In this document: piece after piece, positions 1 through 9,152 of the stretch | Layout of the letters: each line of letters begins with the position of its first letter | Numbering within the stretch: position 1 is the stretch's first letter | NCBI GenBank assembly: GCA_944382845.1 | Contig: CALWNN010000003.1 | Location: 1-64,000, forward strand | From: an uncultured Clostridia bacterium | GTDB lineage: Bacteria; Bacillota; Clostridia; Oscillospirales; Ruminococcaceae | Length of the DNA: 64,000 nt | Direction of reading: 5' to 3' | Made by a program: the position numbers and the translations under genes | The notes under the pieces: generated by a model | Told to the model about the DNA's origin: nothing | The model's input: only the letters and a program-made list of their open reading frames with translations | Databases searched by the model: none

Positions 1-280
1 GTCCTTTAGCAATGGATTTGCATTAGTTGAAGCAACTGAGAACAACAGGGAGGAATATTATTTTATTGATGAAAACCTTGAACGTGTAACTGATTTTCCA
101 CCTGAAATAGAATTAGAAATTTATTCATTTAACAGAATAACATCCTTTCAACTGGAACCCGATTTGATGTTAGGGCTTCAATACATTTATGGTAATGGGT
201 ATTTTGTTGTAAACACCGGTGAAGCAAGAAATCCGACATTTGAACTTTATAAAATCGTACCGGAATGGTATCAGCCATAA
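1..280 (+). CDS. C-terminal part of a WG-repeat-like protein (5' end outside window)
   Basis: An open frame enters from the left edge (codons from base 2) and stops with TAA at 278-280, giving about 92 residues. The start of the visible part (FSNGFALVEA, then YYFIDENLERV) resembles the WG/KWG beta-repeat pattern, in which short units of the type 'F.NGLA.V' and 'YYFID' recur. The rest (residues about 35-92) is not recognisable. No membrane segment is visible in this part. A strong rho-independent terminator lies 90 bases downstream, so this is probably the last gene of its unit. The full length and the true identity cannot be judged from the fragment; WG-repeat membership is an inference from two short motifs. 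Confidence 0.5.
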   Translation, partial: SFSNGFALVEATENNREEYYFIDENLERVTDFPPEIELEIYSFNRITSFQLEPDLMLGLQYIYGNGYFVVNTGEARNPTFELYKIVPEWYQP

Positions 281-368
281 TATTTTTGAAATGTTCTGCG
301 ACGCAGCCAGAGATTTCGGAAGAGTTTGCCAGATGCATTCAGAGATAACAGAAAATGGATACAATAAG

Positions 369-407
369 AGATTGCTATTCTCCAATGGGGAATGGCAATC
401 TTTTTTT
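369..407 (+). terminator. Rho-independent terminator after the WG-like gene
   Basis: Arms AGATTGC and GCAATCT (369-375 and 395-401), extended inside by ATTCTCC/GGGGAAT around a short loop, are followed by a run of seven T. Nothing else recognisable lies between 281 and 448. Confidence 0.75.
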
Positions 408-448
408 AGTAAGCGTCAAATAAACCGCGTTCCATAAGATACAAAACT

Positions 449-472
449 ACCCTCGCCGAAATTGGCGAGGGT
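449..472. terminator. Perfect 9-bp GC-rich hairpin, probable terminator at the IS66 end
   Basis: ACCCTCGCC and GGCGAGGGT pair perfectly around a six-base loop. T-rich sequence is weak on both sides (AAACTTTA on +, GTTTTG on -). It lies 9 bases beyond the stop of the IS66 fragment, so it may be that element's own terminator. Confidence 0.5.
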
Positions 473-480
473 AAACTTTA

Positions 481-755
481 TCAATCATTCCACGGGAGCA
501 GTATCGTGCCTGCCGGATTTGAGAATAGGTCGGTCAGATACTTTTCAACGTCCAAACCGTTAGCCTGTGATGTTGAAATTATCGAGTACAAAAGGGCACT
601 GCATTTTGCACCTCTTGCGGTATTATTGAAGAGCCAGTTCTTACGACCGACTGTAAATGGTCTGATTGCATTTTCAGCACGGTTGTTATCTATGGGAACA
701 TTGCCGTCTTCAAAGAACGTATACAAACATTTCTTTTCATTCAGAGTATATCGGA
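481..755 (-). pseudogene. IS66-family transposase, C-terminal remnant
   Basis: Reading the minus strand from about 755 to the stop at 481 gives about 91 residues with the characteristic IS66 (TnpC) tail: a LNEKKCLYTFFEDG segment, then the catalytic-region motif PIDNNRAENAIRPF, then VGRKNWLF. IS66 transposases are about 500 residues, so about 80% is missing. No start codon with a ribosome site is present and the upstream (right-hand) sequence changes abruptly to an unrelated protein remnant at about 755. The reading frame of what remains is undamaged, which suggests loss by deletion or recombination rather than slow decay. No terminal inverted repeats were identified. Confidence 0.85.
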
Positions 756-854
756 TGTGTAGTAGGCGGTACGGTTGGCGTAGTTGCCATGTGTTGCTGT
801 ATCGCGGGCAAAGAAGCGGATAAAGGGATGGATTGCACAGATTCAGATAAGTAA
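753..854 (+). pseudogene. DUF3789-like small membrane protein, C-terminal remnant
   Basis: The plus frame reads GCVVGGTVGVVAMCCCIAGK, then EADK and a stop at 852-854. A glycine-rich hydrophobic segment followed by MCxC and a charged tail is the pattern of the short DUF3789 proteins often carried on Clostridia integrative elements. The N-terminus is replaced by antisense IS66 sequence; the junction lies at about 753-757. I regard it as a relic marking an integrative element that once occupied this place. Sequence 855-933 holds no other gene, only the ribosome site of the next one. Confidence 0.5.
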
Positions 855-933
855 ATTTGTCAGGTTTGGTGATTACAATTCACAGAGAAATGTGGTATTG
901 TTGTAAGTAAAAAAACGAAAGGCAGGTGTAAGC

Positions 934-1554
934 ATGGCAACGATAACCGTAATTCAACCGAGCATTATAACCGAAACAGTAAAACGGCGAGTTGCCGCTT
1001 ACTGCCGAGTCAGCTCAAGCAGCGAGGATCAGCTGAATTCCTATCAGGCACAGCTGACTTATTACAGCCACAAATTTGAGGATTCGGTCACAGAAGAACT
1101 TGTAGACCTGTATGCTGATGAAGGCATCACAGGAACCCGTGATGATAAGCGTGACGAATTCCAAAGGCTGATGAAGGATTGCAGACGTGGTAAGATCGAC
1201 AGGATCTACACCAAGTCCATAAGCCGATTTGCCAGAAACACAAAGGACTGTCTCAAGAACCTCAGAGAACTGAAAGCCTTGGGCATTACAGTATTTTTTG
1301 AAAAAGAGAATATCGACACAGCCAATATGACCGATGAGATTATGATTACAATTCTCGGCGGTCTAGCACAGGAAGAATCGACTTCAATTTCTGCAAACAT
1401 GAAGTGGTCATATCAAAAACAAATGGAAGAAGGTAGGCAGCCACACGGAGCTGCTTGTACTGACTGTAGTTATTCGCTGTCTGCGGCTTTGCAGGAATCA
1501 CTGTTACATTCGATGCCGTTGCCATTTGCGATGCTCCTTTCTGTGATATTGTGA
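934..1554 (+). pseudogene. Serine recombinase, catalytic N-terminal domain only (truncated)
   Basis: ATG 934 is preceded by GAAAGGCAGGTG. Residues about 18-170 form a complete resolvase/invertase catalytic domain: RVAAYCRVSS with the nucleophile Ser27, YADEGITGT, SRFARNT, and the long helix ending NMKWSYQKQMEEG. Large serine recombinases normally continue with a 'recombinase' DNA-binding domain and zinc ribbon to 450-550 residues. Here homology stops at about base 1444 and the last 36 residues are antisense to the C-terminus of the convergent recombinase gene. The protein would retain the catalytic serine but lack specific DNA binding. It is probably a rearrangement remnant of an integrative element; a functional short recombinase is unlikely but not excluded. 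Confidence 0.8.
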
Positions 1555-2390
1555 ATGATTGTGCTGTTGATCAGCTCAATCTCTATGGTACAAAAATGGC
1601 TTACCCATATTCGTGATACACAGGATTTGAGCAAGCCAATATCTAAGCTATTCAGTTGTTCATGACCGACAAGCAGGCTCTTGAGAAGCTCTGTCTGCTG
1701 TGGTTTTTCGCTGTATGTGCAGCAGTCGTACTGCATCTGTGCCAGACGCAGGATTTCGGATTTAGTTCTGTCGTAGTCAATCTGTGCCGAATCCATCATG
1801 TGACGGATTTCGTTCTGCTGACGGATGATTTCACCGCTTGGTGTGTATGTACTGGATTCAGAGCTGCATTCCAGCAGATTCGGATTGGCGATTACTGAAT
1901 TCAGCACATTCAGAATTGCACCGATAAGCATCTGGTCTGTAAGTCTGTATTCAAGGGGATAGCATTCCTTTCGACAGCAGTCCCACTTTTCGCTTCTAGT
2001 GTTACCACCTTTACGGAACATCCTCTGACCGCACTCCTTGCAGAAGGTGCGGTTGCGGATTTCCTGCAAGTCATCGGAGATTACACACAGGGAAGTAGCT
2101 TTCGCCACACGCTTGGCATTGGCACTATGGAAGGTATCTTCATCAATGAGCTGCGGATACTTGTCCGTACCCAGATATTTCTCGTTTTCGATGATACGCT
2201 TTACCATGTTCTTATTCCACACAATGCCTTCGTTGTAGGGAATATCCATTGACTGAGCAATTGTTGTCAGACTCTCTCCGCTTATGTATCTGCGGAAGAT
2301 TGTTACTACCGCCAGCACTTCCTTTGGGTTTGTTGTGATTTCTCCATTCTGCATCATGTATCCGAATGGAAACTTACGATTTTTTGCCAT
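1470..2390 (-). CDS. Recombinase-domain protein without a catalytic domain
   Basis: 306 residues; ATG at 2390 has a good site (GAGGTG, 7 bases upstream). The protein starts directly with the recombinase domain (KFPFGYMMQNGEITTNPKE), continues through a helical region ending IIENEKYLG, a Cys-rich ribbon (FCKECGQRMF ... WDCCRKECY) at about residues 140-170, and a charged coiled-coil tail. It has no resolvase domain and no YxRVS serine. Such stand-alone recombinase-domain proteins usually accompany two full-size serine recombinases at the end of Clostridia integrative elements, probably as an accessory DNA-binding subunit (inference). Here it faces the truncated catalytic gene on the opposite strand, overlapping its 3' end by 85 bases, an arrangement best explained by inversion or deletion. 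Confidence 0.75.
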   Translation of the reverse strand: MAKNRKFPFGYMMQNGEITTNPKEVLAVVTIFRRYISGESLTTIAQSMDIPYNEGIVWNKNMVKRIIENEKYLGTDKYPQLIDEDTFHSANAKRVAKATSLCVISDDLQEIRNRTFCKECGQRMFRKGGNTRSEKWDCCRKECYPLEYRLTDQMLIGAILNVLNSVIANPNLLECSSESSTYTPSGEIIRQQNEIRHMMDSAQIDYDRTKSEILRLAQMQYDCCTYSEKPQQTELLKSLLVGHEQLNSLDIGLLKSCVSRIWVSHFCTIEIELINSTIIHNITERSIANGNGIECNSDSCKAADSE

Positions 2391-2475
2391 TTATCTCACC
2401 TCATTTCTCCTGTATGTACAGGTTTTCAGTAACAATCATATCACAACACTCTGTGAATATCCAGTCACTATATAC

Positions 2476-2511
2476 AATAAAAAGCACTTGTGATTTTTGG
2501 TCACAAGTGCT
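2476..2511 (-). terminator. Terminator-like hairpin reading leftward
   Basis: AGCACTTGTGA (2483-2493) and TCACAAGTGCT (2501-2511) form a perfect 11-bp stem with a 7-base loop. On the minus strand it is followed by TTTTTATT. It lies between the recombinase promoter region and the truncated permease, so it may have ended a lost minus-strand gene or mark an element boundary. Confidence 0.55.
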
Positions 2512-4862
2512 ATAACTCTGATACGACATTATGCTTAGTCTGTTTCATTAAGAATAATACTCTCGATAGTGTAATATGTGATAAGCAGTTTCAGTCTGAA
2601 ACAGAATATGGTTTTCACAAAAGCGGAATTACAGTTGGGATGTTGAAGGAATTTCTTCTTTCCCTTTCACCCGAAACACAGGAAAACCTTGTCTGTGCGG
2701 GATGTACGATTATGCTTGAAAATAATTTGTACTGTTTTGAAGGTGCAGATACGGGTTTGTGCGGCTTTGATTTTGAAATCCGTACCGTTGACGGCGAACT
2801 TGCCCTCAGCGAAAAATGGTCGTCTGTTCTGACCGAGGAAGAATTCAGAGAAGGCAAGAAGGTTGCGGCGCTCAGCAGAAAAAGATTTGACGAAAACGAA
2901 ACCACAGCGGAAGTGCTTTATTTGACTGACGGAAATATTATTACGTCGTATACAAGAACTCTTTCGGACGGCGAAAAGTATATTACGATAAACGGTGAAA
3001 AATATGAAATACGAATACTTGACTCTTCGTTGGACAAGCCGAGAAATTACACATACAAAGATGATGAAATAGACATTACCGACCGCGCTTTTATTCCTCT
3101 TACATCGCTTCCCGATGACCTTGAACTGAATATGCTTTTAGAAGATACGCCGATTTTGCTTAACTTAAACAAGGCTGTTACCAGATCACAGTATAATGAC
3201 ATTCAGTCCTGCCTTGCTGATGCAACTCAGAACAGAGCCGCCCTTCCTCCTGTTGAATTTACCGAGGTCGGAGAAATATATTATTATCGTACCGTGCTTT
3301 TGATTTCGGTTGTGATTGCCGTACTTACGGCTATAAATATGGCAATACTCTATCGCTATATTCTTCAACGCCGCAGCAGCGATCTTGCTGTAATGCGAAT
3401 TTGCGGTTGTTCAAAGGTCAGGGCTATTGTGATGTATCTGACAGAGTGTATGCTTGTGAATATTCCACTGTTTGCACTTACGGAAATATTCTATCATAAA
3501 CTTATTATGCCTCGACTGGCCAAAGTGTTTGAAAATATGGCCGGCGCTTACAGCTTTAAAATATATGCGGCGGTGTTTCTGATTTATCTTGCCGCTTCAC
3601 TTGTGGTTATGCTTGTGATGATAACTGCAGTCATTTCAAATCACAGTCTTGCAGAGCTGAAATCAAAGCATAGGAATTCACGCTTTATAATTATGAAGGT
3701 ATTTGAGGTGTGTCAGCTTTCATCGGTGTTTGTGCTGATTGTGATGATTTGCTCCACAATTCTTTCACGCTATGCGCTCTATGCGCCGTTTAAAGATGTT
3801 CTGGAAAGTAAGGGCTATATGGTTTATTCCTACGGTTCGGGACTGGTTACTCCCGAGTTTATGAAAAAAGTAATCCCGAATGCAAAAATATATAACACCT
3901 GCATCGGCGGCTTTTATATAGAAAGCGATAACAAGCAAATAGACACCATCACTTACTGCGAAGAGCTTATCGACCGTTATTCTCCCGAATTGTCCGAGGG
4001 AATATGGCTTAGTGAAAACAAGGACAGCTATGCCGATACAGGACTTATGCCGGTGGTTGTTGACGCTAAATGCCGATACAATATAGGAGAGATTGTTATC
4101 ATACCCGATTACGAGAAAAACTGGGATGAAAACGGTCAGCCTACCGAAACGGGAGATATAAAGCTGAAGATAATCGGAAGGCTAAAGGACAATGTTCCGG
4201 TGGTGTCTTACCCCGATTATGTAAACGCTCCCGTTGATTACCGCAACATATACGGTGTTCTCCACTCTGAATTTGAGGACAACGATTTTATGCTTATGCG
4301 GACGGAGGATATGCATTCATTTACGGGAAGATACACACCGCTTATCGGCAATCAATTTGTTATTTGCGACGAGATGAGCGATGCTGAATATGAACAAGTA
4401 GGGAGGATTATTTCTGATGAACTGGGATGCACCTATACTCCCTTTAATCGGCTTAATTTTGCTTCTCTTGAATACATTTACAGTCAGATGAACACACTTT
4501 TTCCGATAGCTCTCTGTATTTTTATTTTGACGGTTATTTCAAGCGTTTCGATAAGTGCAATCCACACCAAACGTCAGCTACATAACTATGCTATATTTTA
4601 CATTTGTGGAGCAAAGTGGAGAAGCTGTGCCTTGTTAAGTCTGAAGGCTTCGCTTATGACCTGCGGAGCGTCGACTGTCATAATGGCGGTATTTCTCATA
4701 GTCGGAAGGCTCACATTTATGAAAGAAACAATCATAACCTTCGGCGTGACAGCTTTTTTGGTATGTTTGGGAGTTACAATACTTTACCTTGCGCTTTCAA
4801 TGATAATGCCGCTTGTCATAATCCGGAGCACTCAACCCAGAGAGATACTCAAGGAGGAATAG
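2490..4862 (+). pseudogene. ABC transporter permease of the FtsX/MacB type, N-terminally truncated
   Basis: The frame is open for 790 codons, but the first 33 or so residues are unlike a permease and the usual first membrane helix is missing. Recognisable sequence begins near base 2590 (extracytoplasmic domain). Membrane helices follow at roughly residues 268-290, 320-345, 360-390 and 405-430, with a second extracytoplasmic domain and a final group of three helices at about 675-785. The two FtsX-type cores flanking extracytoplasmic loops are the layout of bacitracin/lantibiotic-exporter (BceB/VraG-like) and lipoprotein-export permeases. It ends in TAG overlapping the ribosome site of the ATPase gene, so both belong to one operon. 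Loss of the first helix probably came from the same event that removed the element at 1-2.5 kb. A shortened but functional protein seems unlikely. Confidence 0.7.
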
Positions 4863-4864
4863 GT

Positions 4865-5533
4865 ATGATCAAGCTCAACAACATTGTGAAAATTTACAAT
4901 CCCAAGAAAGCCAACGAATTCGAGGCGCTCCACGGAGTTTCGGCGGAAATCAAAGACGGCGAGATGGTTGCGATTATCGGAAAATCGGGAGCGGGAAAGT
5001 CAACTCTTCTACACATTTTAGCCTGTATCGACAACTATCAGGACGGCGAGTACATTATCGATAAAACGGTTGTGAAAAAGCTTTCGGAAAGAAAGTACGC
5101 ACAAATCAGAAACGAAAAAATCGGAATGGTAATGCAGGATTTTGCTCTTGTTGAGGACTTCTCGGCTATCGAAAACGTGATGATTCCGCTTTCCTTTGCA
5201 AAGAAGAAAATCAAAAACAAGAAACAGAAAGCGTTTGACGCTTTGAAGTCTGTGGGAATTGAGGAACTTGCGAAGAAACGTTGCAACAATCTTTCGGGCG
5301 GACAAAAGCAGAGAGTAGCAATCGCACGAGCCATAGTAAACGAGCCTGCTATGATTCTTGCCGACGAGCCAACAGGAGCGCTTGACACAAAGACCTCCGC
5401 CGAAATAATGGAGCTTTTCAAGAGCCTCAACAGGCAGGGCAGAACGGTAGTTATCGTCACCCACGACCCAAAAGTTGCCGAACAATGCGACAGGATCATT
5501 GAAATCTCCGACGGGGTGATAGTTCAGGCGTAA
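4865..5533 (+). CDS. ABC transporter ATP-binding protein (FtsX-permease partner)
   Basis: 222 residues from ATG 4865, with AAGGAGG 8 bases upstream. It has the full set of ABC motifs: Walker [10 protein letters not shown] (39-47), Q-loop VMQDF (about 89-93), signature LSGGQKQR (143-150), Walker [12 protein letters not shown] (164-174) and a switch histidine in VIVTHDPK. The 'DEPTGALD' form and the length are typical of the LolD/MacB/BceA class, which drives FtsX-type permeases that extract or expel peptides, antibiotics or lipoproteins. It directly follows the permease gene; because that permease is truncated, the pair may no longer work. A terminator lies 110 bases downstream. Confidence 0.9.
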   Translation: MIKLNNIVKIYNPKKANEFEALHGVSAEIKDGEMVAIIGKSGAGKSTLLHILACIDNYQDGEYIIDKTVVKKLSERKYAQIRNEKIGMVMQDFALVEDFSAIENVMIPLSFAKKKIKNKKQKAFDALKSVGIEELAKKRCNNLSGGQKQRVAIARAIVNEPAMILADEPTGALDTKTSAEIMELFKSLNRQGRTVVIVTHDPKVAEQCDRIIEISDGVIVQA

Positions 5534-5583
5534 AAATTACGTTGCGTTTGACAAGAAACAGGGTGTAAAATGTGGCGGTTTAA

Positions 5584-5669
5584 GTATGCATCTATTTGGC
5601 CTTAGCTTGCCATATTGGTGAGACCAAACAGATACTCACTCCGAAAGCCCGAATTTTCGGGCTTTTTTT
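5584..5669 (+). terminator. Inverted repeat followed by a strong rho-independent terminator
   Basis: AAAGCCCGAA/TTCGGGCTTT (5644-5665) followed by T residues to 5669 is a clear terminator for the ABC operon. Just upstream, about 5584-5636, an imperfect inverted repeat (AGTAT..ATTTGG against CCAAACAGATACT) has no obvious role. Confidence 0.75.
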
Positions 5670-5763
5670 CATGCTCTGAGAGCTGAAATTTCAGGTGTAA
5701 AACCATAGATACATATTATATAATAGGTATCGAACCATTATCCTGAATTCAGGATAAGACCGC

Positions 5764-5955
5764 TTGGCGCTTACTAAAATGAAACGCACAAAGTTTTATT
5801 TCGCATATCCGTACAACACATGGAATAGAGGCGCAAACAAAAACGCAAACAAACTGATAAAAAGATTTATCGCTGATGGCGCACACATCAGCAAACTTTC
5901 TCACGAGAGAATCAGAATGACAGGGCGTTGGATTATCGACTTATATTGCAAGTAG
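5764..5955 (+). pseudogene. IS30-family transposase, C-terminal remnant
   Basis: About 60 codons, open from a TTG at 5764 but recognisable from about 5779. The segment KFYFAYPYNTWNRGANKN, then NKLIKRFIADGAHISKLS, then the weakly conserved RWIIDLYCK, matches the end of IS30 transposases (pattern 'YFA.PY.SWERG.NEN.NGLIRRF.PKG.D.'). The catalytic glutamate of the DDE triad would be in the WERGxNE part; here it is changed to NRGANKN, so the acidic residue is lost. Only about one sixth of the protein is left and no inverted repeat was identified. It is a decayed scar. Confidence 0.75.
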
Positions 5956-6050
5956 ATTGTTAATAGCACTTCCGACAGATTTATTGACGGTAAAACAAAT
6001 TAATTATATCCAGAGGCAAAAAAATCGGGATTGTTGGAGGATATTTGATT

Positions 6051-6725
6051 ATGAATAAGGTATGGTCAGAAATGAATAAAACAATGCAAGCCCAAATCAA
6101 AAAGACAGATACCTATGAAGCAGGTATTAGCACATTACTTGATTTGCGAAACCAGTTAATGAATACTATTATTTCTTTCAGTAATGAATTAAGTAGAGAA
6201 GATTTCAACGAAATTCCATTTGTGAATGCAAATGGCTATCATTGTAAGACTATTGCTTATTCTCTATGGCATATTTTTCGCATTGAAGATATTGTTGCGC
6301 ATACTCTGATAAATGAAGATGAACAGGTTTTCTTTAAAAATAACTACCAAGAGCGTATCAATGCTCCAATTATTACAACGGGCAATGAACTTGTAAAGCA
6401 ACAGATTTCTGATTTTTCAAAACAATTAAATTTGAAAGAACTGTATTCATATATTTTTGAGGTAAAGGATAGCACCGAGAAGATAATCAATAGTTTATCT
6501 TATGATAAGTTGAAAAAGAAAATATCAGATGAAAGAAAAGAAATTCTAAAATCATTAAATGTTGTTAGCATGGATGAAAATGCAATTTGGTTAATTGACT
6601 ATTGGTGCGGTAAAGATATTCGCAGGCTGATTCAAATGCCGTTTTCAAGACATTGGATTATGCACATAGAGGCAAGTTTGCGGATAATAAACAAGATACA
6701 TTCATCAGTGCAAATCGAGGGTTGA
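6051..6725 (+). CDS. DinB-superfamily protein
   Basis: 224 residues from ATG 6051 (TTGGAGG 10 bases upstream). The protein is helical, with histidines placed as in the DinB four-helix bundle: one in SLWHIFRIED (second helix region) and two in SRHWIMHIEASLRI near the C-terminus, the expected metal site. DinB-like proteins are metal-dependent, often thiol-transferase-like enzymes; the substrate here is unknown. The gene is clearly more AT-rich than the following core genes and lies right after the mobile-element scars, consistent with recent acquisition. No partner gene is adjacent; the next gene is convergent with an 11-base gap. Confidence 0.7.
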   Translation: MNKVWSEMNKTMQAQIKKTDTYEAGISTLLDLRNQLMNTIISFSNELSREDFNEIPFVNANGYHCKTIAYSLWHIFRIEDIVAHTLINEDEQVFFKNNYQERINAPIITTGNELVKQQISDFSKQLNLKELYSYIFEVKDSTEKIINSLSYDKLKKKISDERKEILKSLNVVSMDENAIWLIDYWCGKDIRRLIQMPFSRHWIMHIEASLRIINKIHSSVQIEG

Positions 6726-6736
6726 TTTCTGTATTT

Positions 6737-7663
6737 CTAATCTTTGCTCCCAATGCTTTCAGCGGTTTCCTCAGGCACGCCCTTGACAATTATCTTTACT
6801 GCCTGCCTGTGGTTTTCAATGTCGGCAACCGTGTATGAACCGCCGCTTTCACCGTCAAGAGTCCATGCTATCTCATGGTCTGATGTGAAGCGGACATGAC
6901 TTGTTTTGAATGTGCAGAAATATTTGGGATTGAGGTCTTTTTTGATAAGACAATTCAGTATGCTGTTAAGTTCGATCAGTGATCCCGGCATTTTCACAAG
7001 AGTCACTTCAAATAATCCGTCGTCAAACAAAACTCCTTTTGCAACAAGGTTTGAAAGCCCTGCAATAGAATATGTGTTTGAAACGAGTCCCAAAATATAC
7101 TCATCACGGAATTTTTCACCATCATGTTCTACGGTTATATCGTAAGCCTGAAGGGTGCTTATTCTTTTTACTCCTTCAAGCAAATATGCAAGATGCCCAA
7201 AAGTGTTTTTTGCTGCCTGTGGAGTTTCATACGCTACCTCTGTAAAAGCTCCGAACGCTGCAACGTAACAAAAATAATCTCCGTTAAGCGAACCGATATC
7301 GTAAGCAAAAGGAACTCCTGTTACTATATTCTCCGCCGCTTTTAGCATTTTCTTCGGAATTTCCATACTGCTTGCAAAGTCGTTTACAGTTCCCGCAGGA
7401 ATGTATCCTAACGGTATGTTCGCACCGGAATTCATAATTCCTTTTATGGATTCGTTCATGGTTCCGTCACCGCCTGAGGTAACGATTATGTCGTATTTTT
7501 CTGCATTGTCTCTTATTTTTTCAAATGCGTCAAGCCTTGCCTGAGTAGGGTAGGCTGTTACCTCGTATCCGTTTTTGGTAAACAGGTCGATTATGTCGCA
7601 CAGGTCGTTCTTAATGTTGCTTTTGCCTGCGTTAGGATTAAAAACAAACAGCATTTTTTTCAT
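6737..7663 (-). CDS. Diacylglycerol kinase-type lipid kinase (YegS/BmrU family)
   Basis: 308 residues; ATG 7663 is preceded by AAAGGAGAG. N-terminal catalytic domain: FNPNAGK (8-14), then the signature TSGGDGTMNE (about 62-71) and GYIPAGTVNDFA (nucleotide-binding loops of the DAGK_cat family). The C-terminal beta-rich domain carries DGLFEV and an EIAWTLDGESGG segment typical of the family. The likely role is phosphorylation of diacylglycerol or a related membrane lipid, returning it to phospholipid synthesis, at the inner face of the membrane. It is a single gene, convergent with the DinB gene. The exact lipid substrate cannot be deduced. Confidence 0.88.
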   Translation of the reverse strand: MKKMLFVFNPNAGKSNIKNDLCDIIDLFTKNGYEVTAYPTQARLDAFEKIRDNAEKYDIIVTSGGDGTMNESIKGIMNSGANIPLGYIPAGTVNDFASSMEIPKKMLKAAENIVTGVPFAYDIGSLNGDYFCYVAAFGAFTEVAYETPQAAKNTFGHLAYLLEGVKRISTLQAYDITVEHDGEKFRDEYILGLVSNTYSIAGLSNLVAKGVLFDDGLFEVTLVKMPGSLIELNSILNCLIKKDLNPKYFCTFKTSHVRFTSDHEIAWTLDGESGGSYTVADIENHRQAVKIIVKGVPEETAESIGSKD

Positions 7664-7817
7664 TTGGTGCGCTCTCCTTTACAATAAAAGCATTTGTTCA
7701 TATTCTTCTATGATATTTTAATACGATAGGGCTTATTTGTCAATAGCGCATACAGAGAAAACGGCAGATGCGTAAAAAAATATATTGAAAAATATATTGA
7801 AATAAGATAAAAAACTG

Positions 7818-7846
7818 TTTACATTTGATAAGAACTGTGCTAAAAT
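7818..7846 (+). promoter_or_regulatory. Sigma-A promoter with very short leader
   Basis: TTTACA (7818-7823), 17-bp spacer, TAAAAT (7841-7846). Expected transcription start is about 7853, only about 11 bases before the TTG start at 7864. Confidence 0.7.
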
Positions 7847-7863
7847 ATATTGGGTGATTTGTC

Positions 7864-8682
7864 TTGGTAATAATTAAAAATCTCCTTGCAAGCTTTATGA
7901 TTGCTGTGCTTTTTTCTTTCGGCGCAGGTATCGCCGGGTTTGCTTTGGGTTCAATGATATTCGGCTTTGCGGGAAGCTTTCAGATTAGTGTTACACTTTT
8001 TGTATTGTCCTTTGGAATTTCCTATGTGATTCTTGGAATCAGGACGGTTGTTTGCTGTGTGATTTTAAGGAAAAATATAAATAAGGCTCTTGCTGTACGA
8101 AACGAAAAGGGATACTGCGATGAGTATTATTCCCTCCTTGAAAAACAGTGTCATAAGGGAAACTATAAAAAGCGGTTTTATTCCTTGATTACTTACGCCG
8201 GAGAGCTTGCTGACGGCGAACGTTTGGAGCAGGCGAGAGAGGTCGTCGGTCATATAGATACCTCCCGGGCAGACAGGCGTATGGTTGCGGAATATGCAAA
8301 CGCTTTTATTTATATATGCCTTATGAGCGGTAAATATGAGCTTGCAAATATAATTGCCCGGGGAGGACAAAACATTCTTGAGGAATACGCCGAAAAGCGG
8401 TGCGACGGAGGAAATATCAATCACACGTTGGGCGTTTTAGAGTATGTATTTGGAAATCTTTCCAAAGCGGAAAGTCTTTTTCTTCGCGCAAAGTCTCAGG
8501 CAAGACAGCTATACAGCAAAAACGCCTGCGATATGTACCTTGCTCTCATATATTTAAAGACCGACAGGAAGGAATATGCCAAGAGTATAGTCAGCGGTCT
8601 TATAAACAATATTGAAAACCCGCGTCAGGCGCAGGACGTAAAAAAACTTATGTCCCTTGTGGAGGACGCTTATGGGATATAA
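7864..8682 (+). CDS. Membrane-anchored TPR-like protein of unknown function
   Basis: 272 residues from TTG 7864 (weak GGGTGA site). Two membrane helices lie at about residues 5-35 and 42-68; the remainder is cytoplasmic and all-helical. Repeated helix pairs containing A..Y/F..L pattern residues (for example MVAEYANAFIYICLMSGKYE, HTLGVLEYVFGNLSKAESLF, DMYLALIYLKTDRKEYAKSI) look like three to four tetratricopeptide-type units, a scaffold for protein contacts. The gene stands alone behind its own promoter, and its stop codon is immediately followed by the intergenic hairpin repeat. An alternative start is ATG 7897, which would cut the first helix. No specific function can be assigned. Confidence 0.7.
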   Translation: MVIIKNLLASFMIAVLFSFGAGIAGFALGSMIFGFAGSFQISVTLFVLSFGISYVILGIRTVVCCVILRKNINKALAVRNEKGYCDEYYSLLEKQCHKGNYKKRFYSLITYAGELADGERLEQAREVVGHIDTSRADRRMVAEYANAFIYICLMSGKYELANIIARGGQNILEEYAEKRCDGGNINHTLGVLEYVFGNLSKAESLFLRAKSQARQLYSKNACDMYLALIYLKTDRKEYAKSIVSGLINNIENPRQAQDVKKLMSLVEDAYGI

Positions 8683-8948
8683 TCAAGTCGCCGATGTCCC
8701 CCTGCCGAATATTCGGCAGGTCTGCCTCATATTAGGCGGGTCCGCCTCCTATGGGATGATCCGCCTCCTATAGGAGGCAGGGTTCCATTCAGTTTTTCAG
8801 TGGGGGTTTTAATCCCCCACTGAAAAACTGAGGAGCAACGCTCCTATCTGCAGCTTGCTGCAGTCAGCGACAGATTGCTTTTCGTCGCAACGTGATTAAG
8901 CACAGCTCCGAAGGAGATGTAATTATCAACGCTTTGCTCCGATTTAAA
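8683..8948. repeat. Intergenic modular hairpin repeat, copy A (full length)
   Basis: Begins with the conserved head TCAAGTCGCCGATGTCCCCC one base after the TPR gene's stop and ends with the conserved tail GCTTTGCTCCGATTTAAA. Between them lies a string of palindromes: CCTGCCGAATATTCGGCAGG, GGCGGGTCCGCC-type and CCTCCTATAGGAGG units, a 43-base near-perfect palindrome built on CAGTTTTTCAGTGGGGG, GGAGCAACGCTCC, CTGCAGCTTGCTGCAG and GCGACAGAT..TCGTCGC. No reading frame is conserved between copies. It is nearly identical to copy C (25.0 kb) over the first 150 bases. Confidence 0.85.
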
Positions 8949-9050
8949 TCAAGTCGCCGATGTGTTTCTGATGTGGCGGGGTTAATTCGGAATTTCAGTT
9001 GGGGTCGTTAGGAATCCAATACTGAAACCCATGAAGAGCAATGCTCTAAA
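8949..9050. repeat. Modular hairpin repeat, partial copy A2
   Basis: Starts again with TCAAGTCGCCGATGTG directly at the tail of copy A and keeps the TTTCAG..GGGG..CTGAAACCC palindrome and a GAGCAATGCTC unit, but is more diverged and lacks the normal tail. Bases 9051-9140 hold small imperfect inverted repeats and no gene. Confidence 0.7.
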
Positions 9051-9152
9051 CAACGACTTGTCATTGTTAATGACCAGTTGCAATTGTTAAAGTCAATTTT
9101 AAGAAAGCTTAATCGGCTTAAAGTCTTATTTAATTGAAAAGAGGCTCGTAAA

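Noticed and set aside
1656..2238. Plus-strand frames inside the recombinase region
   Set aside because: Antisense to a well-recognised recombinase-domain gene; no family features.
5038..5499. Minus-strand frames of about 150 codons over the ABC ATPase gene
   Set aside because: Antisense to a gene with complete ABC motifs.
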